Source: Polytrichum commune (Eukaryota > Streptophyta > Polytrichopsida > Polytrichales > Polytrichaceae). From it: a DNA stretch of 64,000 bases. Under the pieces are notes generated by a model. The model was not told where the DNA came from. It saw only the letters and a list, made by a program, of their open reading frames with translations, and did no database searches. Shown piece after piece: positions 1 through 12,001 of the stretch (within the stretch, counting starts at the first letter, position 1; every line of letters begins with the position of its first letter). Made by a program: the position numbers and the translations under genes. The stretch spans positions 41,374,258 through 41,438,257 of the forward strand of contig OX485805.1 of NCBI GenBank assembly GCA_950295325.1, in the 5' to 3' direction.

Positions 1-1719
1 TATGGGTTATATGCACAATATGGGTTATATGATCAAAGTCCTTTAAGAATGCAAGGGCAATTTTATTTTTCGAAGTCGGGCAAAATGGACTGGGACCATG
101 GACTTCATCCAGGCAGTGAACCAAACGTACCCAACGAGGGACCCAACCCTGGGCACGTTTTGGGCATATGTGATCTAGCCCGAGGTGTATTTTGAGAGGA
201 GATGCTCAAAGTATAAGATGGGGAGGGGTGTAACTTAATGTGCAGGTCCCTGCCCTTTAGTTGTTTACCTCAATAAGCTTTGGAACAAGTGTGAATGGGA
301 GTAGCTCATACACGTGGAAGTAATGATGAAGTAGAGTGAGAGGCATAGATGATTGGGGGAGGTTTAACCGAGGAGGTCGAGAGAACAAAGTCCGTCCTCG
401 TGATCCTAAGGACGGGCTTGCTCATTGTTTGTATTTTTCTTATAGCTCATGGTTGGGAAGAACAAGCTTTTGAAAAATACACGTCACTGTATTTTGGTGA
501 TAGTTGCACCCAAGGGGAATGCTAACCTGTTTACCACATAGCTTTGAGTTTGTTCAAGGATTAAGCACCACATACAATCAAGAATTAGATCATAGAACTA
601 TGTGACTTATCCCCAAATGTTCTATGTGATCATAAGCTGGCTGAGAACAATTTGTTTTGACCTCTTTGACACTCGTTTAGATGGTTTTTCGACTGTTTCA
701 ACTATTTTTCTTGTTCATGTTAGGTTCTGCATTGTCATGGCACATGGATAATTTTGATTCAACAAAGTTAGCTATCTTTGGATGAATTCAAATCTAGGAG
801 TGTTCTCTCAACAAGTTTACAGTGGAACCGGTCTACGGATGCCTGCTTGACATATGTCACCTCCGTGGTTTAGGGACGACATATCCTAATCATGTTTTAT
901 TGTTGATCCCTATGTGCAAATGCTTCCAATTGATTTGAGAATTTGAATGACCCTCAAACAAACAATATCCTTACCATCTACTGTTGGATTTTTGAGTTTG
1001 ACATGTCTTGGTGGTGTAATGTGCAAGGTGCACAGTTGTGACACCGTTGCCTCAAATTGCAAAGCTTCCCAAAATTCACAAGATAATGGTTTTAAGATTT
1101 GAGTAGGTGTGTTGCCCCTCTTTTTAATGAGGGTAACATTTTGTCATTTGGAGATAATTTGAATGGAGGTTTGATAAAAAAAATCAGTGCCAATTTAATT
1201 TCTAAACTATTGCCCCCCAAGTCACTATATTTATCTCCTACATAACAAAATTTCATAATTTACATTCGAACTTTGAAGTAGTCACCTTTGAGTCGCAAAC
1301 ACCTAAATGGTTGGATTTGTCAAAGAAACTTAGAATGTCAAATACGGTCAATAAAATGGATGTCACATTTTGTGGGCAGATTTGAGGGAAATTGGGAATG
1401 GGAAGTTAGGGGGTTAACAAATGGTTTTGAAACACACAATATAAATCTCCAATATTCTTTGGAAAGGTCACGAAATTAATTGATAAATTAATTATGTGAC
1501 ATTTTGAAAACTCCATGTAAAGGCATTTATTGAACAAATAAATCATTTAACCATATATGTCTAGCCTAACTTCATCTCCCATCCACATAATCACCTCATG
1601 ATGATCTTCCATAATGGTCAAATACACTACCTAGCCAAGTATAAAATCAACACTAAAATCAAAACGCAAATTCAAAAGCCTTAAATACCTCTACAATGAA
1701 ATTCAAGTACTATCTACCA
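1..1719. other. 3' flank of Roco copy A, no gene seen
   Basis: The first about 115 bases are the right-hand part of an R1 repeat. The remainder aligns with 39430-41100 downstream of the intact Roco gene, with small indels and a G-run at 353-357 that has expanded to about 15 G in copy B. Short ORFs here are not conserved between the two copies. Confidence 0.6.
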
Positions 1720-4700
1720 TCAATTGTATAACGTGCAACCAAGACAGTCAATTTCGTCTTGACTCTCCTCAAGATCCTTGCATTTCTTGCAGATCCAGGC
1801 TATTCTCCCATTGATACCATCTTCACAATTCTTATACTTGACCTTATACAATCCAAAAAGATCTTCAATATTGTGGTTGCGTAGGAGACCTTCAAGCCAT
1901 TTTCTTCCTTCTTTGTTTGCATGCAAAATGGTGTCATGTGGATTTGAGACACTTGGTGTGATGGCGTTCAATCCACCATCTAAAAGCCCTGGAGTATCAA
2001 GTACTAGTAGAAAGCCCTTAGCTAGGTCAGGTACCAAGCTTCCAATTCCGGGTGCAACAACGTGAGCACCAATTGAAATCAAAGTGGACAACGTTACTAA
2101 TGTGTACTTTAGAATCTTCTTGACTCTTGCACTAGATTCACTTTCTACCTTGATTTCAATTCCTTGTTGGTTTTCTACCTCATGCATATGCTTTCCAATC
2201 AAGGTTTCACAAAGAATGTGAACCGTGTATTTTGTGCCACGCAAGTCAACGTGATGTTTCCTCTTGTCTTCCATCCCTTGTTTCGAGCACTTGAACCACA
2301 CAAATTTGGGGCATCGTGTTCTTTCAAGCTCCACACCAAAAGTCAAGGATTCTTGCAATTTGTTAGACAAATTTGAGATTGATGCGTCCGATTGCGATGA
2401 AATCTCACGAAACTTGTTTTGGACCAAGAGAGTCAAGTCCTCTAACTTACTGTCAGCGAGTATTTGTGTCTCACTTCTTTGCCTTTCATACAACTCCATG
2501 ACAACTAGCTCCGTCGACTTGAATGTTGACATCAAGTTTCTCTCCATCTTGTCCATCCTCTTTTCCGTGGCTTGATCAATCTCTTCCACTAACCTTCTGA
2601 GGTCAAGTTCATGTCCTGGAAGCTTCATCAAACTTTCTTTTGTGACCATGATCAACTTCGAGAAATATCCAATTACATCATTTTTCTCGGTATCACTCAA
2701 TAACGACAATGCTTCATCATATTCAACGTTCAAAACACCTTCTTCTTGATTCCATGCCTGTGTGAATTTCAAACTGTTGCTCTTTTTGATATTTTCCTTC
2801 AATATTTGTACAGAGATTGTTTGGTTCGACCTGTTTTTGCACAAAACCAAATCTTTCACACAAGAGGGCCGTATGATGCTTTCTTCAAGAACGACCCCAG
2901 GGCACCCCCTAATCGGATGTGAACATTCTTGGAAAATGTGTTTTATGATGCGGTTTGCCAAAAACTCATAGACATCACTCTCATTGGTGTCTTGGGATCG
3001 GATGAATATATCAATGTGGAAACCAATGTGCCCGCTATACTCCAATATGATTTCCATCTCATTCCATACGAAGCCAATCATGTTCTTCTCAATGATGTAT
3101 CCGTTTTGTTCGAACAAACGTTGAAAAGACACCTACAAGTTACCACACAATGGTTAGGCCCGTTTCGTATGCTGAAACATTGCAACCCATGTAATTTTAA
3201 AATGAAGGTACCAAAATACACACATAGAAGAAGGAATCAAATGATCGTCTAGATTTTGTGATTATCACATTCCATCAGTATGTACGAGGATCCTTGCCAT
3301 TGCTTTGAAAACAACCTGCAAACAAAGATTTACTTGCAAACGCGGGAAGAAACCCAAGGTCAACATTGTACGATCTGTGTCCACAGGGGCCACTCTTCAT
3401 CCCACGTGAACACCTTCGTCAAAACTTTTCCTTCTGCGCCAAGACAATTTTCTTTCACCGGAATCCGATGGATTGTTTTCATCATCGCACAAGGATGCGG
3501 GAATCAAAATACCGTCATTGACGTGCTCGATGCATAAATCCAATTTTATCATGAGTTTCAACAAATCTCGGCGGGTATCCTCATCGAATTCTTGATGTTG
3601 AGACTCTCCTAGAAAAGACATCAAACTTCTCGAACGCAACACACCTATTTGAGGCTCGAGTACGCCACATTCCTTACAAGAGATGACTTGCCCAATGACA
3701 TCATGACAAAACCAATGAGGATCCAAAATCACAAAGGTCAAGCCTTTGTAAAAAATCACTTCACCCGCCTCATGCAAAGATGTTGCCACAATCTCCCTTC
3801 TTTTTGCGGCCGCTTCAAAACTGATTTCCTCCCCGGCCACCAAAGTTGGAACCTTCTCACATATAGCTTGGAATACTTCCCATTTCACCAACGTATGTGT
3901 TGGATTCATCTTTTTATATTCGTCCAAAAATTTCCGCAAATCCTCACATGCTTTAAAAACATGAGGGAGAGTTCGTAACAACTCTAACAGTGTTGCTTCC
4001 AATTCCTCCAATACAGGTCGAATACTCTCGGTGTCGTGAGCATTCACATAAAATGGTTCCTCGTTGATATTAAGAGTGCCTTCGAATTGCTCTAGCAAAG
4101 GTTGCACATGCCTTTCAACTTCCATCTTGATGGTCTCAACATAACTTTTAACTTTATCAAAACCTGTGAAAACCAATTTGACGCATGGATGGTACACAAT
4201 TGATTTTTTGGTGTTTGATGCAATGAACTGCAACCAATATTTGATTTCCTTAGCCATTTGCTTATACCCTTTCCTTTTGGTAGGATTTTCCGGCTCGAAC
4301 ATATTACAAAGGAGAAGAAAACAACATGAACTCCCACCACCATCTATGTTTGAGATCACAAGGTCATGAAAAGGATGGTATGCATCGTGACCGGCCATGT
4401 CCCACATAGTTAGATGCAAATTGTTGAGGGTTGTAACTGCTTCCACTTCAATTCCTCTAGTGCGATTATGCATGTCCCCTGTGTCCATCGCATCGCATGG
4501 ATTCATACAAACATCATCGGTGAATTGATTGTGAGATATTTTTCTTTTTTTTGATGTTGATGTAGGTTCTTCCATTTTCTCCCTCAAACTCTTGACTATA
4601 GTATTCTTCAAAGTGGTCTTCCCTAATGACATTCAACAATGCATAAAGTTAATGTCAAAGGCAAAACTCCAAATTTGGTATTGTCCACACTTATAATATA

Positions 4701-6530
4701 TCATATGTAACATGTCATAGCCTAGCCTCCTAAGAAAACTCAAATCACATAGTTTGTCATATAGGGATGCGTTGTCACGTGGAATGCACAAGTTCTCATC
4801 TAGGATTAAAGTTCAATAAAAAAAACTATACTTCTAGGATCATGTGGTATTTAAGCTCCAAATGTCATGTTATTGACATCGTTTGGGTTATTAACAAGGA
4901 ATTCCTACTTGAGAATTATGTTTGGCCCTTTTCTTTTCGTAGAACTTTCCAACTTTGATGGATTACACATGGATTAATTGGTATAGAATGGAACATAGAA
5001 ACACACTCGGAGAATATATCTTTTTGTATTAAACTCATTAAATATATAACCCCCAAAAAGGACATCAATAAATCATTTGTACGTGACATGTAACTTTCGT
5101 CTACAATTGCTTTGGAGTGGCATCATGATTTTTCATATTTACATCGAATGAATGAAGGAGGTTGTATTTTCATATCCCATACGTGTACATGGAGAGGTCC
5201 AAAATGAGACATCTAAATTTTAATTTATTTTTTAATATATTTTAAATCGCTTACAACAATAAGTTCATTGTGGTTGTATTACAATTTTAACAAATTGAAC
5301 TCTTCAAGAATCAAATGTCCATGTTTGGAATTTGCATCCAATTGATCAAACTTATGTTAAGATTCTCTAAGTGATATCAACACGATAACACATGTGACAC
5401 TAGACACTACATGTGACACTACATGTATCACAAGTTGATTCACTCGAACAAATGTCAACCCATGTTTCCCAATATAACTCATTTAATCATAGGCCTTGAT
5501 TTGTTTTTAATGGAAAGAGTGTACTTAGTCACGATTTCACATATTGCATGCATAGTAGTATAAGACCTATGCAAGCCAGAGAAAGTCACCTGCGTGTGGA
5601 TAACCACAAAAGAACAATCGAGCTGACGTTGAAGGAACAAGAACCATGTCCTTCATCACCTCCCATGGCTTGTTGGTTGCCCTCTCCTCAAATAACATTG
5701 TTAATGCCTCTGCGTAATAATTGTTCCTCCATGGATACACGAAATCCTTGAGCTGATAATTCACTCTCAGTGCGTCCATGATTGTTGAAAATAAAACATC
5801 TTCATCAGCATAAACATCTTCATCAACATAAAAGTTACTTTCCAAAGTAAAGTGTTCCAATCCATGATTGAATTTCAAGGCTTCAATCACCTCAAGCATT
5901 AGAGCTTCCTGATCCTGATCAATGTAGATGTGCAAGGCATTTAGACATTCAGTTGTTTTGATGAACTCACATATGAGAGTTCCAATCCAGTCCTGGGAAT
6001 ATTCAAGGTGTAGGCAGTTGAGGGCAGTGATGGGATGTTGTCCTTGCGAGTCACGCATCAACACTCTCATCACAGCCTCTTTCAATTTTGTAAAAGGCTT
6101 GTCAAATCGAAGAGTGTGGACTTGATTGTTGAGACACAGAGCCTCTGCCATCCTCTCAGCGAGCGACCCCTCCAAATGATCATCATATAAAGAATTAAAA
6201 AGAATTTCCTTGATGGAAGGGGTGCGTTGAAGGAACTCGCCAAGACGCTCAACTGATGTACCATTCCACTCGAGCTGGCTCTCGAATGTTAATCTTTCAA
6301 GAGCCGGGCATGATCCACCCGTCTGTGCTAAAAGCATCTCTTCAAGTACTGCACACTGTGGCGACGGCCTACCACATGGCTCAAAAGCCTTGTGGCTGGG
6401 ACGACGTACCTCGATCGACTTTACGGTTGAGCTTGGTGCGACAATCAAGCCACATACGGCCTTGAGCTTCTGTGGTGGTGGCTTACCCCTTATCACTATG
6501 TCTGTGAGAGTACGATTATTCAGTTGAATT
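1720..6530 (-). pseudogene. Roco (LRR-Roc-COR) pseudogene, copy A
   Basis: Direct duplicate of the intact gene at 41101-46315, with the same intron positions: exon 1 remnant 6530-5590, intron 5589-4623 (967 nt), exon 2 4622-3286, intron 3285-3133, exon 3 3132-1720. Two lesions are visible. First, the promoter, start codon and first 148 codons are missing; the break lies at 6530, where copy B continues upstream. Second, the codon at 3399-3397 reads TGA where B has CGA (Arg) in the COR region, a typical CpG transition, which would truncate the protein just after the Roc/COR boundary. The rest is still open, including GFFPRLQ after the stop, and exon 3 has 14 extra codons in the coiled coil relative to B. 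The open frames have survived long enough that inactivation is probably recent. A shortened Roc-only product from another promoter cannot be excluded. Confidence 0.85.
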
Positions 6531-6689
6531 ATTCAGTACAATCCCTCGAAGCAGGCTTCTTCCAGGAAGTGGCGGTCCACATGGAAGAAAGATTGGCAGA
6601 CGCGGGGAAAATGCCGACTGACTTACAGTCAACGATGACCCTTCCGAATTCAGGAAGGGCACTCAGCATTTCCGAAGCTCGTCCTTGAG

Positions 6690-7215
6690 ATGATGCTTCC
6701 CCCGAAGTCAAAAATCATACAAAATTCATTATTAAAGTTCTTGGCCGCCAATAGAGGGCCTCCATAAAGACGGTGCACTATTACCGATGGGGGACGTTAA
6801 AGTTCCCCCCACAAACGTATAGGGGAGGTAGATTCGGGCATGGCCAGTCGCCTGGTCACAAATTTCAGATTTTCAAGACCCGACTGAAAATTGTTGCCTG
6901 TCCGTCCGACTTTCAAAAAAATCATTGTGCTTGAATTCTTGAAGACCAATTATTCACAAATCACACATTGAGTGCACTTCACCTTCAAGGTCCAAAATCC
7001 ATTATATATGTTTACTTTCATTGAGTAAATAAGCAATTGACTGGGATTTCATTTTGAAATTGAAACCGTCATTAAAGTATGTAAAGACCTTGGAAGTCAA
7101 AAATATTAGACAACCCTCATTAGCACCGAGGTTATGATTTTTGGGACTTGCCACTGCAAGCGTCTTTCTCATTATTAAAACTTCAGTTGAATTGGGCTGA
7201 AATGACACGTATTAC
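6690..7215 (-). repeat. R1 repeat family copy, minus orientation
   Basis: About 400 bp of a dispersed family seen elsewhere at 10640-11015, 16690-17062, 26010-26405, 39155-39430 and 47120-47610. Recurrent landmarks are a TGTCATTT start, CACTCAATATGGG, and a GC-rich end with GGGGGACnTTAAA and a short hairpin of G and C runs. No coding capacity is seen. A further about 85 bp (6690-6775) links it to the sequence also present at 16440-16500. Confidence 0.7.
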
Positions 7216-7362
7216 TAGGTTACTTAAGTACTATAAACTGCAGTTCAAGTATCTGGAAAGCATAACCCATAACATTAGGAGAACTTCCCAAACTCACTTA
7301 CATACTTGAGTTCAGCCTTATCCTGTAATTTTCTTTGTGATCGGAAAGGCTCTACAGCTAAG

Positions 7363-7470
7363 ATGGTGATGAGAGAGGTGCTGGAAGGTAAGTACAAGGC
7401 CGACAAGACCATTGTTCATGGTCTCTTGCGGATGTATTTCCACAATTGTTTTGTGCATGCATGTGAATGA
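7363..7470 (+). pseudogene. Class III peroxidase exon fragment
   Basis: Thirty-five codons and a stop read ...GKYKADKTIVHG then LLRMYFHNCFVHAC. This matches the distal-histidine region of plant secretory peroxidases, whose consensus is LLRMHFHDCFVxGCD. The catalytic His is kept; the Asp after it (a calcium ligand in the family) is Asn, and the frame stops one codon after the CE that replaces GCD. No other peroxidase part (signal peptide, proximal His) is nearby. Likely a captured or relic exon; a duplicate is at 47786-47881. Confidence 0.6.
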
Positions 7471-7651
7471 ACAATCTGCCCCAACAAATCTCGAAAAGTG
7501 ATGTTTTGGCTAGTTAAATAATGGGTTAATTATGAGGCGTCTTAGCTTGACATAAGGATGATTTTAGGTAGACTTTGTAAAGTGCATAGATCCCCTCCAA
7601 ATTGAGTATAATGTACAATGTACATTTTACAATGCATGAAATGAAGCTAGA

Positions 7652-7954
7652 TTGGAAGCATTAATGTTGTTGGGGTCTGTGATTTCAATGCCATCAATTT
7701 GGATTGGCACGCAAACTGGCTTAAATTATGCAACTTTGGCACTCATTCCATCAAGTATAGCTATTTGTGAGAGAGGATTCTCCAAACAAATTGCAATCAA
7801 AAGCCACTTGCACAATAGGTTGAACTTGAAGACCCTTGATGCTCTTATGCGGGTCTCTCCTTGTGGGCTTGAAGTGGATGCAATGGATTGGGCTACAATG
7901 GCCAACATTTGGAGAAACATGCGAGACCGAAGGATCCTTATGCTCGATTCATAG
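7652..7954 (+). pseudogene. hAT transposase C-terminal fragment
   Basis: One hundred codons ending in a stop show the hAT C-terminal dimerisation signature: ALIPSSIAICERGFSKQ, then NRLNLKTLDALMRVS, then DW near the end. The family uses this region for dimer contacts; the DDE core and BED finger are absent. TGTCA-type motifs follow at 8040-8130, as in the subterminal regions of such transposons. Confidence 0.65.
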
Positions 7955-9002
7955 ATTTTTTGTTTCAAATCAAGATTATATTGTGATTTTTCAAAACATG
8001 AGGTTTTCTAAAATATTGTGTAATCCGAAATTGAGGGGACATTTTAGAATAAAATGGATGTCAATTGACATTCGTTTTTGTTTTTGGAAACGTCACGTCA
8101 CACTTTGGATTTGAAGTTGAACGTCAAATAAAATTTGTCAAACAAACACATTGTCTGGAACTATCGAATTCATATATTTTTTTGTTGTCCAACACATTTA
8201 GGAACTCATTGTTTGGATGTCATATGGATAGGTTACAAGGCATTAAACTTCTATTTGTACATGACCTAAATTAAAACCAACACCCAAATCACATGTTCAA
8301 GTAGTGTACATTCTCATAATCGCTATATACCTATTGCACAAGATTTCTAGGTGTTGATTTCCTGTCAATGTTGGTGATGAATGTACATACATTCAATTTT
8401 AGATTATGTTGATTATCCTAATTAGTGTGTGTTACCACATAAAGTTACGCAGTGCAATAATGCCATACTCAGGAGTTGGTTTCTACTAACTAAAGCTCAA
8501 TTGGTTGTTTGGACATGACAAGACATAAATGTCTTTCCTTGGTAAAAATGTTACATTCTCATTGACTAGTTGTAGGACTCCATAACTCCGAATAGTGCGA
8601 TGCACTAATTGGGATAATCGATGTACATAATTGGGGAGCGGAGAGTGGAAGACGTAGGAGTTTAGGCCCGTGGTAGAGACTATTGGTAGAATAAGAGCCT
8701 CCACAAGGCATAGCCACGTGTTGGGCCCCTACCAAAGGTACAACTACTTTCTTTCTTGAAAATCTTGAATTGTGGCAAGCAAGAGTAATCCATGTATACA
8801 AACGTATGTTTAGGAATGTCTTAATTGATACTAAGTGGACTACTTAGATAAGGTTGCTTGGTTTAAGTACATGATGTGCGTATTTGTAGAATTTTCTCTT
8901 GTGTTAGAGAAAATAAGGGTCGGTTAACCCCCCTAAGCGTCTAAGAGATGCACATTGAGCCTTCTACAAGAAAAAAATAGCATACATTAGCTACGTACTT
9001 TC
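7955..9002. other. Unassigned DNA between hAT scrap and MITE
   Basis: Includes a TGTCA-rich stretch (8040-8230) related in inverted orientation to 38545-38645. The rest aligns to 48331-49392 in block B and shows no gene. Confidence 0.5.
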
Positions 9003-9412
9003 CACGGGGAGGTCACTTCATTGTCAAGTTGACACCACGGGCGGACAAAGTTTGCTACCCCTATATTACATGCCATATATAATTTTAAAATTTATGATAT
9101 TTTTTCTACATATACATAACCATTGATAGTATCTTTTGTATACTTTTTTGAAATTTTTAGTCATCTTTATTTTTTTAAGTAATTTTTTTAGTTCAATTCT
9201 GTGCCATTCTAGTTAGAAATGGTATGTTTTATGAAAAAAACAAATCATCAAATTTAGTTACCACTTTTGACTATGTCATAGGTACTGTGTATATCTACTC
9301 ATGATAAAATTTAGATAAAATTTTGACGCATTTTGGTGGTGCAACATACCAAAAGAAGATTTTTTTTGGTCGCACGTGGTGTTCAACTTGACAATGGAGT
9401 GATCTACCCGTG
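9003..9412. mobile_element. 410-bp hAT-like MITE with 8-bp TSD
   Basis: Flanked by GTACTTTC at 8995-9002 and 9413-9420. Its ends form an inverted repeat of about 37 bp starting CACGGG and containing CATTGTCAAGTTGA. Block B has the uninterrupted target once, at 49393-49400, which proves both the boundaries and an insertion after the A/B duplication. An 8-bp TSD and CA-starting termini fit hAT. It has no coding capacity. Confidence 0.88.
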
Positions 9413-10054
9413 GTACTTTCCTGTTTAGTTGATCACGTCAAAAGTGATATTGTCTAAAATTAGTTTATTTGTGTGAGTGCCCTATTTAAATAAGTTGAAC
9501 ACTTGGATGAAATTGAACATTCAAGTTCATTATGTAGAGTGGGTGCCTTTGGGGCCAGGGATTCGTGGCACTTAAGTAAAGTCATCCGGTAACAAAAATT
9601 GGATGAGTCCATCAAGAAGCTCAGATGGAGCTTACTTTAGTGAAACGCCTCCGAGTTGGCATGTAAGACCTATTTTCTCCCTCATAGCTATTGTGAGCTA
9701 CTAATTATTTTGTAAATATCAATTAGTTGGCAAGGGGCAATGATGTGGCCTTGGATGTTGTACGCCTATTTTCTAACCTCCCATGAGTTGTTTCCAAGGC
9801 CATGATGTGAATTTGAATTCCACATGGTTATTTTGATAAATATCACAAGATATTATTGTGTGCAACATATAATTATGACATATTGTTATAGACATTTTTT
9901 TGTTTGTTCATAATTCATTTATATTGCACGGGTGTGATTGCTCAAATATTTGTAATATGTCAAAATAATATATATCACCTTATGGTAAATTGGTGAACTA
10001 CATAAATAAATTCAATATTATTATTATTATTTTCTTTTAATATAATGAAATTGA

Positions 10055-10665
10055 TTAGATAATACAATATATGATGAGGATAAAATATTACAATAATTTA
10101 GATAGGTTATTGTCAGAAACTTGTGATTTTCTGAGTATACCCCATGCATAACATTGTCCCACAAGTCTAATTCCAAAGAACATACCATCTAGTTATACCT
10201 CATATTCTATTACCTAATAATAAAACTGATTGTTATATAATATTTTTTGTTATATGTTGTATATTCTATCTTCATTGTTTCATTTTGGTTATCTTATGAA
10301 CACTTGCACTAATGTATCATTAGAATGACAAAGATAATTTTAATGACAAAGACAATATACATAATGTGATTTCAAAGATAATACAATATATGATGAGTAT
10401 AAAATATTAAAATAATTCAAGATAGGCTATAGTCGGAAACTTATGATTTTTTGAGTATACCCCATCCATAACATTGTCTCACAAGTCTAATTCCAAACAA
10501 CATACCATTTATTTATACCTCATATTATATTACCTAAAAAAATGAATTGATTTTTAAATTTAATAATATTCTATGTGCTTTATATTCTATCTTCATTGTT
10601 TCATTTTGGTTATCTTATGAACACTTGCACTAATCTATCATTAGAATGACAAAGATAATTTTAAA
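10055..10665 (+). repeat. Tandem duplication of about 325 bp inside the Mutator-like element
   Basis: Units at 10055-10380 and 10380-10665 share AATACAATATATGATGAG at the start and ACACTTGCACTAAT near the end, with scattered substitutions. Present only inside the 9553-11310 element. Confidence 0.75.
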
Positions 10666-11015
10666 TAATAAGTCACACAATTATAATTTCAATGTTATTG
10701 AGTATTTTGCAATGTTTTTCGACCTCCGAGTTAATTATGTGCTTCATTGATGGTTTCACTTGCGGAATGAAATCCTAATAAGTTGCTTATTTACTTATTC
10801 GAAATGCACATATAGATTGGATTTAAGACCTTGAAGGTGAAGTGCACTCAATATGGGATTTGTAGTCAAGCGGCTTCAAAAATGCAAGGGCAATGTTTTT
10901 TTCAAAGTTGGGCGGGATGGGCAACATATTTTGGCCAGGTTGAAAAAAAAATTTGGAGGGTTTCCCCAACCCGGATTTGTCACCCCGAAAATTTGTGAGG
11001 GGGTATTTAACGTCC
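10640..11015 (+). repeat. R1 repeat family copy
   Basis: Carries the CACTCAATATGGG landmark and the GC-rich end (GTGAGGGGGTATTTAACG). It lies entirely inside the 1.76-kb Mutator-like element. Confidence 0.65.
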
Positions 11016-11780
11016 ACCCATATTAATTTCTTAAAAATAACTGGACTAGTAATGATAGGTTGGCAACGCATGATGCACCCACTTGCTTTTATATGAGACA
11101 TTTTAAAAAAAAATTTATGTCTAACCCCCTTTGTATTATTGCCTCAAGTATTAGATTAGACTAGGATTATTTAGAACTACTAGAACTTGGTATTTTTGAA
11201 ACCCTTGAGACAAGGAGCCGACTACGTAAGTTAGTGTCTAAAGTGATTCATCTCATCCACAAAGATGAATGAACTCTCACTAAGTTCATGAGTGCCACGA
11301 ATCCCCGGCTTGCCTTTGGATGCAAATACATACATTGTATTTTCGCCATCAATGTCTAGTATGAATATATTTTAATTTTCTCCTTGACATAAGACAATGT
11401 ATAAGATAAGGTTACAAACAAATACATATATAGAATATGATATATGAACTTGGCAAAATTCATATAAATTGTGTACATGGCCGTATATTGAGACCCCAAG
11501 TCCTTTAAGGGCTAAGAGGGGTGAGCTACTTCAAGTTGCTTTCAAATAAATGTCATTACTTCTTGAAGGACATTAAAATCATCCTTTTAAGTAGATATGG
11601 GATTTCGTCAAGAGGTGGTACCCTATGGTTATAGTTGTTGTTGTTGGAAGTATGTAACTTAAAGCAGCAGCTTCGAGTTCATGGGGGTTATCATTTTCCA
11701 TCTTCCAGGCTGAGTCCCTTTGGTTATGGACCCTACCACCCACTGCACGACTGCACACGTAGAATGGCTCATTTCCACTA

Positions 11781-11997
11781 CACCAAATATGATATTTAGT
11801 GTGACTTACTGTTTGGATTTACACGGTGCTATATCTTCTTACTATTGGAATAGTTTTTTACCAAATAAAGTTGTCAATGTTCTATAATGTCCAAACTACC
11901 ATTTTAACACTTGTTGGTAAAATATGAGATGTACAATAGATAAATATAGCATTGCGTAATTCCAAATAGTAAGTGACACTAAATGTCATATTTAGTG
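11781..11997. mobile_element. 217-bp MITE flanked by TA
   Basis: Flanked by TA at 11779-11780 and 11998-11999, with TIRs of about 40 bp. Each end is itself near-palindromic (ACTAAATATG then ATATTTAGT). Related ends occur at 22755, 26545-26760, 34163, 35960 and 50154. A TA duplication fits the Tc1/mariner class; no coding sequence is present. Confidence 0.7.
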
Positions 11998-12001
11998 TAC
12001 T

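Larger units (their letters stand above)
9553..11310. mobile_element. 1.76-kb Mutator-like element with 9-bp TSD
   Basis: Direct repeats TGCCTTTGG at 9544-9552 and 11311-11319; the block B empty site has one copy (49523-49531). Terminal inverted repeats are about 20 bp (GGCCAGGGATTCGTGGCACT against AGCCGGGGATTCGTGGCACT). A 9-bp TSD is typical of Mutator-like elements. Inside are a tandem duplication of about 325 bp (10055-10380 and 10380-10665) and an R1 repeat (10640-11015). No transposase is recognisable, so it is non-autonomous. Confidence 0.88.
1..11880 (+). repeat. Segmental duplication, block A
   Basis: Direct duplicate of block B (about 39365-50250), by eye roughly 90-95% identical. 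Gene order is the same: Roco gene, R1 repeat, peroxidase exon scrap, hAT scrap, then the start of block C. Differences are discrete: A lacks 1106 bp present in B (join at 6530/6543) and carries two transposon insertions missing from B (9003-9412 and 9553-11310). A is cut by the window start, so its true left end is unknown. Confidence 0.9.
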
